Shown here: in pieces, positions 7,219 through 7,617 of the stretch | How positions within the stretch are numbered: position 1 is the first letter of the stretch | How the letters are laid out: each line of letters opens with the position of its first letter | Source: Actinomycetes bacterium | GTDB lineage: Bacteria > Actinomycetota > Humimicrobiia > JAHJRV01 | Length of the DNA stretch: 7,617 bases | Reading direction: 5' to 3' | NCBI GenBank assembly: GCA_030640275.1 | Contig: DAOWJR010000026.1 | Coordinates: 1-7,617 of the forward strand | The notes under the pieces: generated by a model | Told to the model about the DNA's origin: nothing | Databases searched by the model: none | What the model saw: only the letters and a program-made list of their open reading frames with translations | Program-made: the position numbers and the translations under genes

Positions 7219-7617
7219 GTGGGAATTAAAAACTTATTTAAAAGAAAAGAGGATAAATTTCTAAAACTACTGATTAAACAGGCTGAAGCAACTTTACAAG
7301 GGATACAAGCTCTTGAGAAATTCATGACGGAAAAAGGTGAGGAAAATGCTGATGAAGTAAATAAGAAAGAAAAAGAAGCTGATGAAATCAGAAGGATATT
7401 AATAGATGAACTTTTAAAAACTTTTGTAACTCCAATTGATAGAGAGGATATTTATGCCTTATCAAGAGCAATTGATGATGTTATAGATTATGCATTTAGT
7501 ACGGTAGATGAAATGTCTATTCTTGATGTAGAACCAAATAATTATCTTCAAGAAATGGCAACCTTATTAAAAATGGCAGCGAATGAAATATATTTAGGTG
7601 TAATGAGATTAGAAAAA
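7219..7617 (+). CDS. DUF47 / PhoU-like phosphate transport accessory protein (3' end outside window)
   Basis: Predicted cytoplasmic all-helical protein of the DUF47 (TIGR00153, YkaA-like) family, relatives of PhoU that are encoded with PiT permeases and are thought to regulate them. A GTG start after a strong ribosome site opens 133 codons with no stop before the window edge; the family is usually a little over 200 residues, so roughly 60% is present. Recognisable parts are the short basic N-terminus (MGIKNLFKRKEDKF), a first long helix (about 12-38), the E-x-E-A-D-E-I helix at 51-57, and LLKTFVTPIDREDIYALSRA at 65-84, followed by IDDVIDYAFSTVDEM. This TPIDREDI...IDDVIDY pattern is the family hallmark and resembles the acidic metal-binding face of PhoU. 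It sits 18 bases after pit, so the two are almost certainly one transcription unit. Here the permease gene comes first; in many genomes the DUF47 gene precedes it. Confidence 0.92.
   Translation, partial: MGIKNLFKRKEDKFLKLLIKQAEATLQGIQALEKFMTEKGEENADEVNKKEKEADEIRRILIDELLKTFVTPIDREDIYALSRAIDDVIDYAFSTVDEMSILDVEPNNYLQEMATLLKMAANEIYLGVMRLEK

Overview
This is an ordinary-looking chromosomal segment of an AT-rich bacterium (roughly 30% G+C by eye). Every complete gene ends in TAA, and the genes whose starts are clear have purine-rich Shine-Dalgarno sites. The gene content (a class A penicillin-binding protein with a C-terminal PASTA array, a KMSKS-type tyrosyl-tRNA synthetase, and a PiT transporter paired with a DUF47 protein) fits a low-GC anaerobe of Bacillota type, or a similar low-GC lineage such as Atribacterota. 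The sequence alone does not settle the taxonomy.

Layout from left to right: (1) the 3' third of pheT (phenylalanyl-tRNA synthetase beta chain, cut by the left edge), then 21 bases later argF (ornithine carbamoyltransferase), both on the + strand and probably co-transcribed. (2) A 50-base convergent gap with no convincing terminator. (3) A 939-residue bifunctional penicillin-binding protein on the - strand with a membrane anchor, GT51 glycosyltransferase, transpeptidase and four PASTA repeats. (4) A 366-base, very AT-rich divergent intergenic region carrying candidate promoters and one small dyad, but no gene and no T-box. (5) tyrS on the + strand. (6) A PiT-family phosphate permease gene after 63 bases that contain a plausible promoter, then a DUF47/PhoU-like gene that starts at a GTG and runs off the right edge.

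The genes do not form one pathway. They cover translation (pheT, tyrS), arginine biosynthesis (argF), cell-wall synthesis (the PBP) and phosphate uptake with its usual partner (pit plus DUF47). I found no mobile element, CRISPR array, RNA gene or defence system.

The observation most worth following up is in the PiT protein. Its first inverted-repeat signature has lost the conserved Asp (Asn in its place) along with neighbouring consensus residues, while the second-repeat signature is intact. Lesser points are a lipobox-like IAGC at the end of the PBP membrane anchor, argF sitting behind pheT instead of among arginine genes, and an orphan Shine-Dalgarno-like AGGAGGG after argF.
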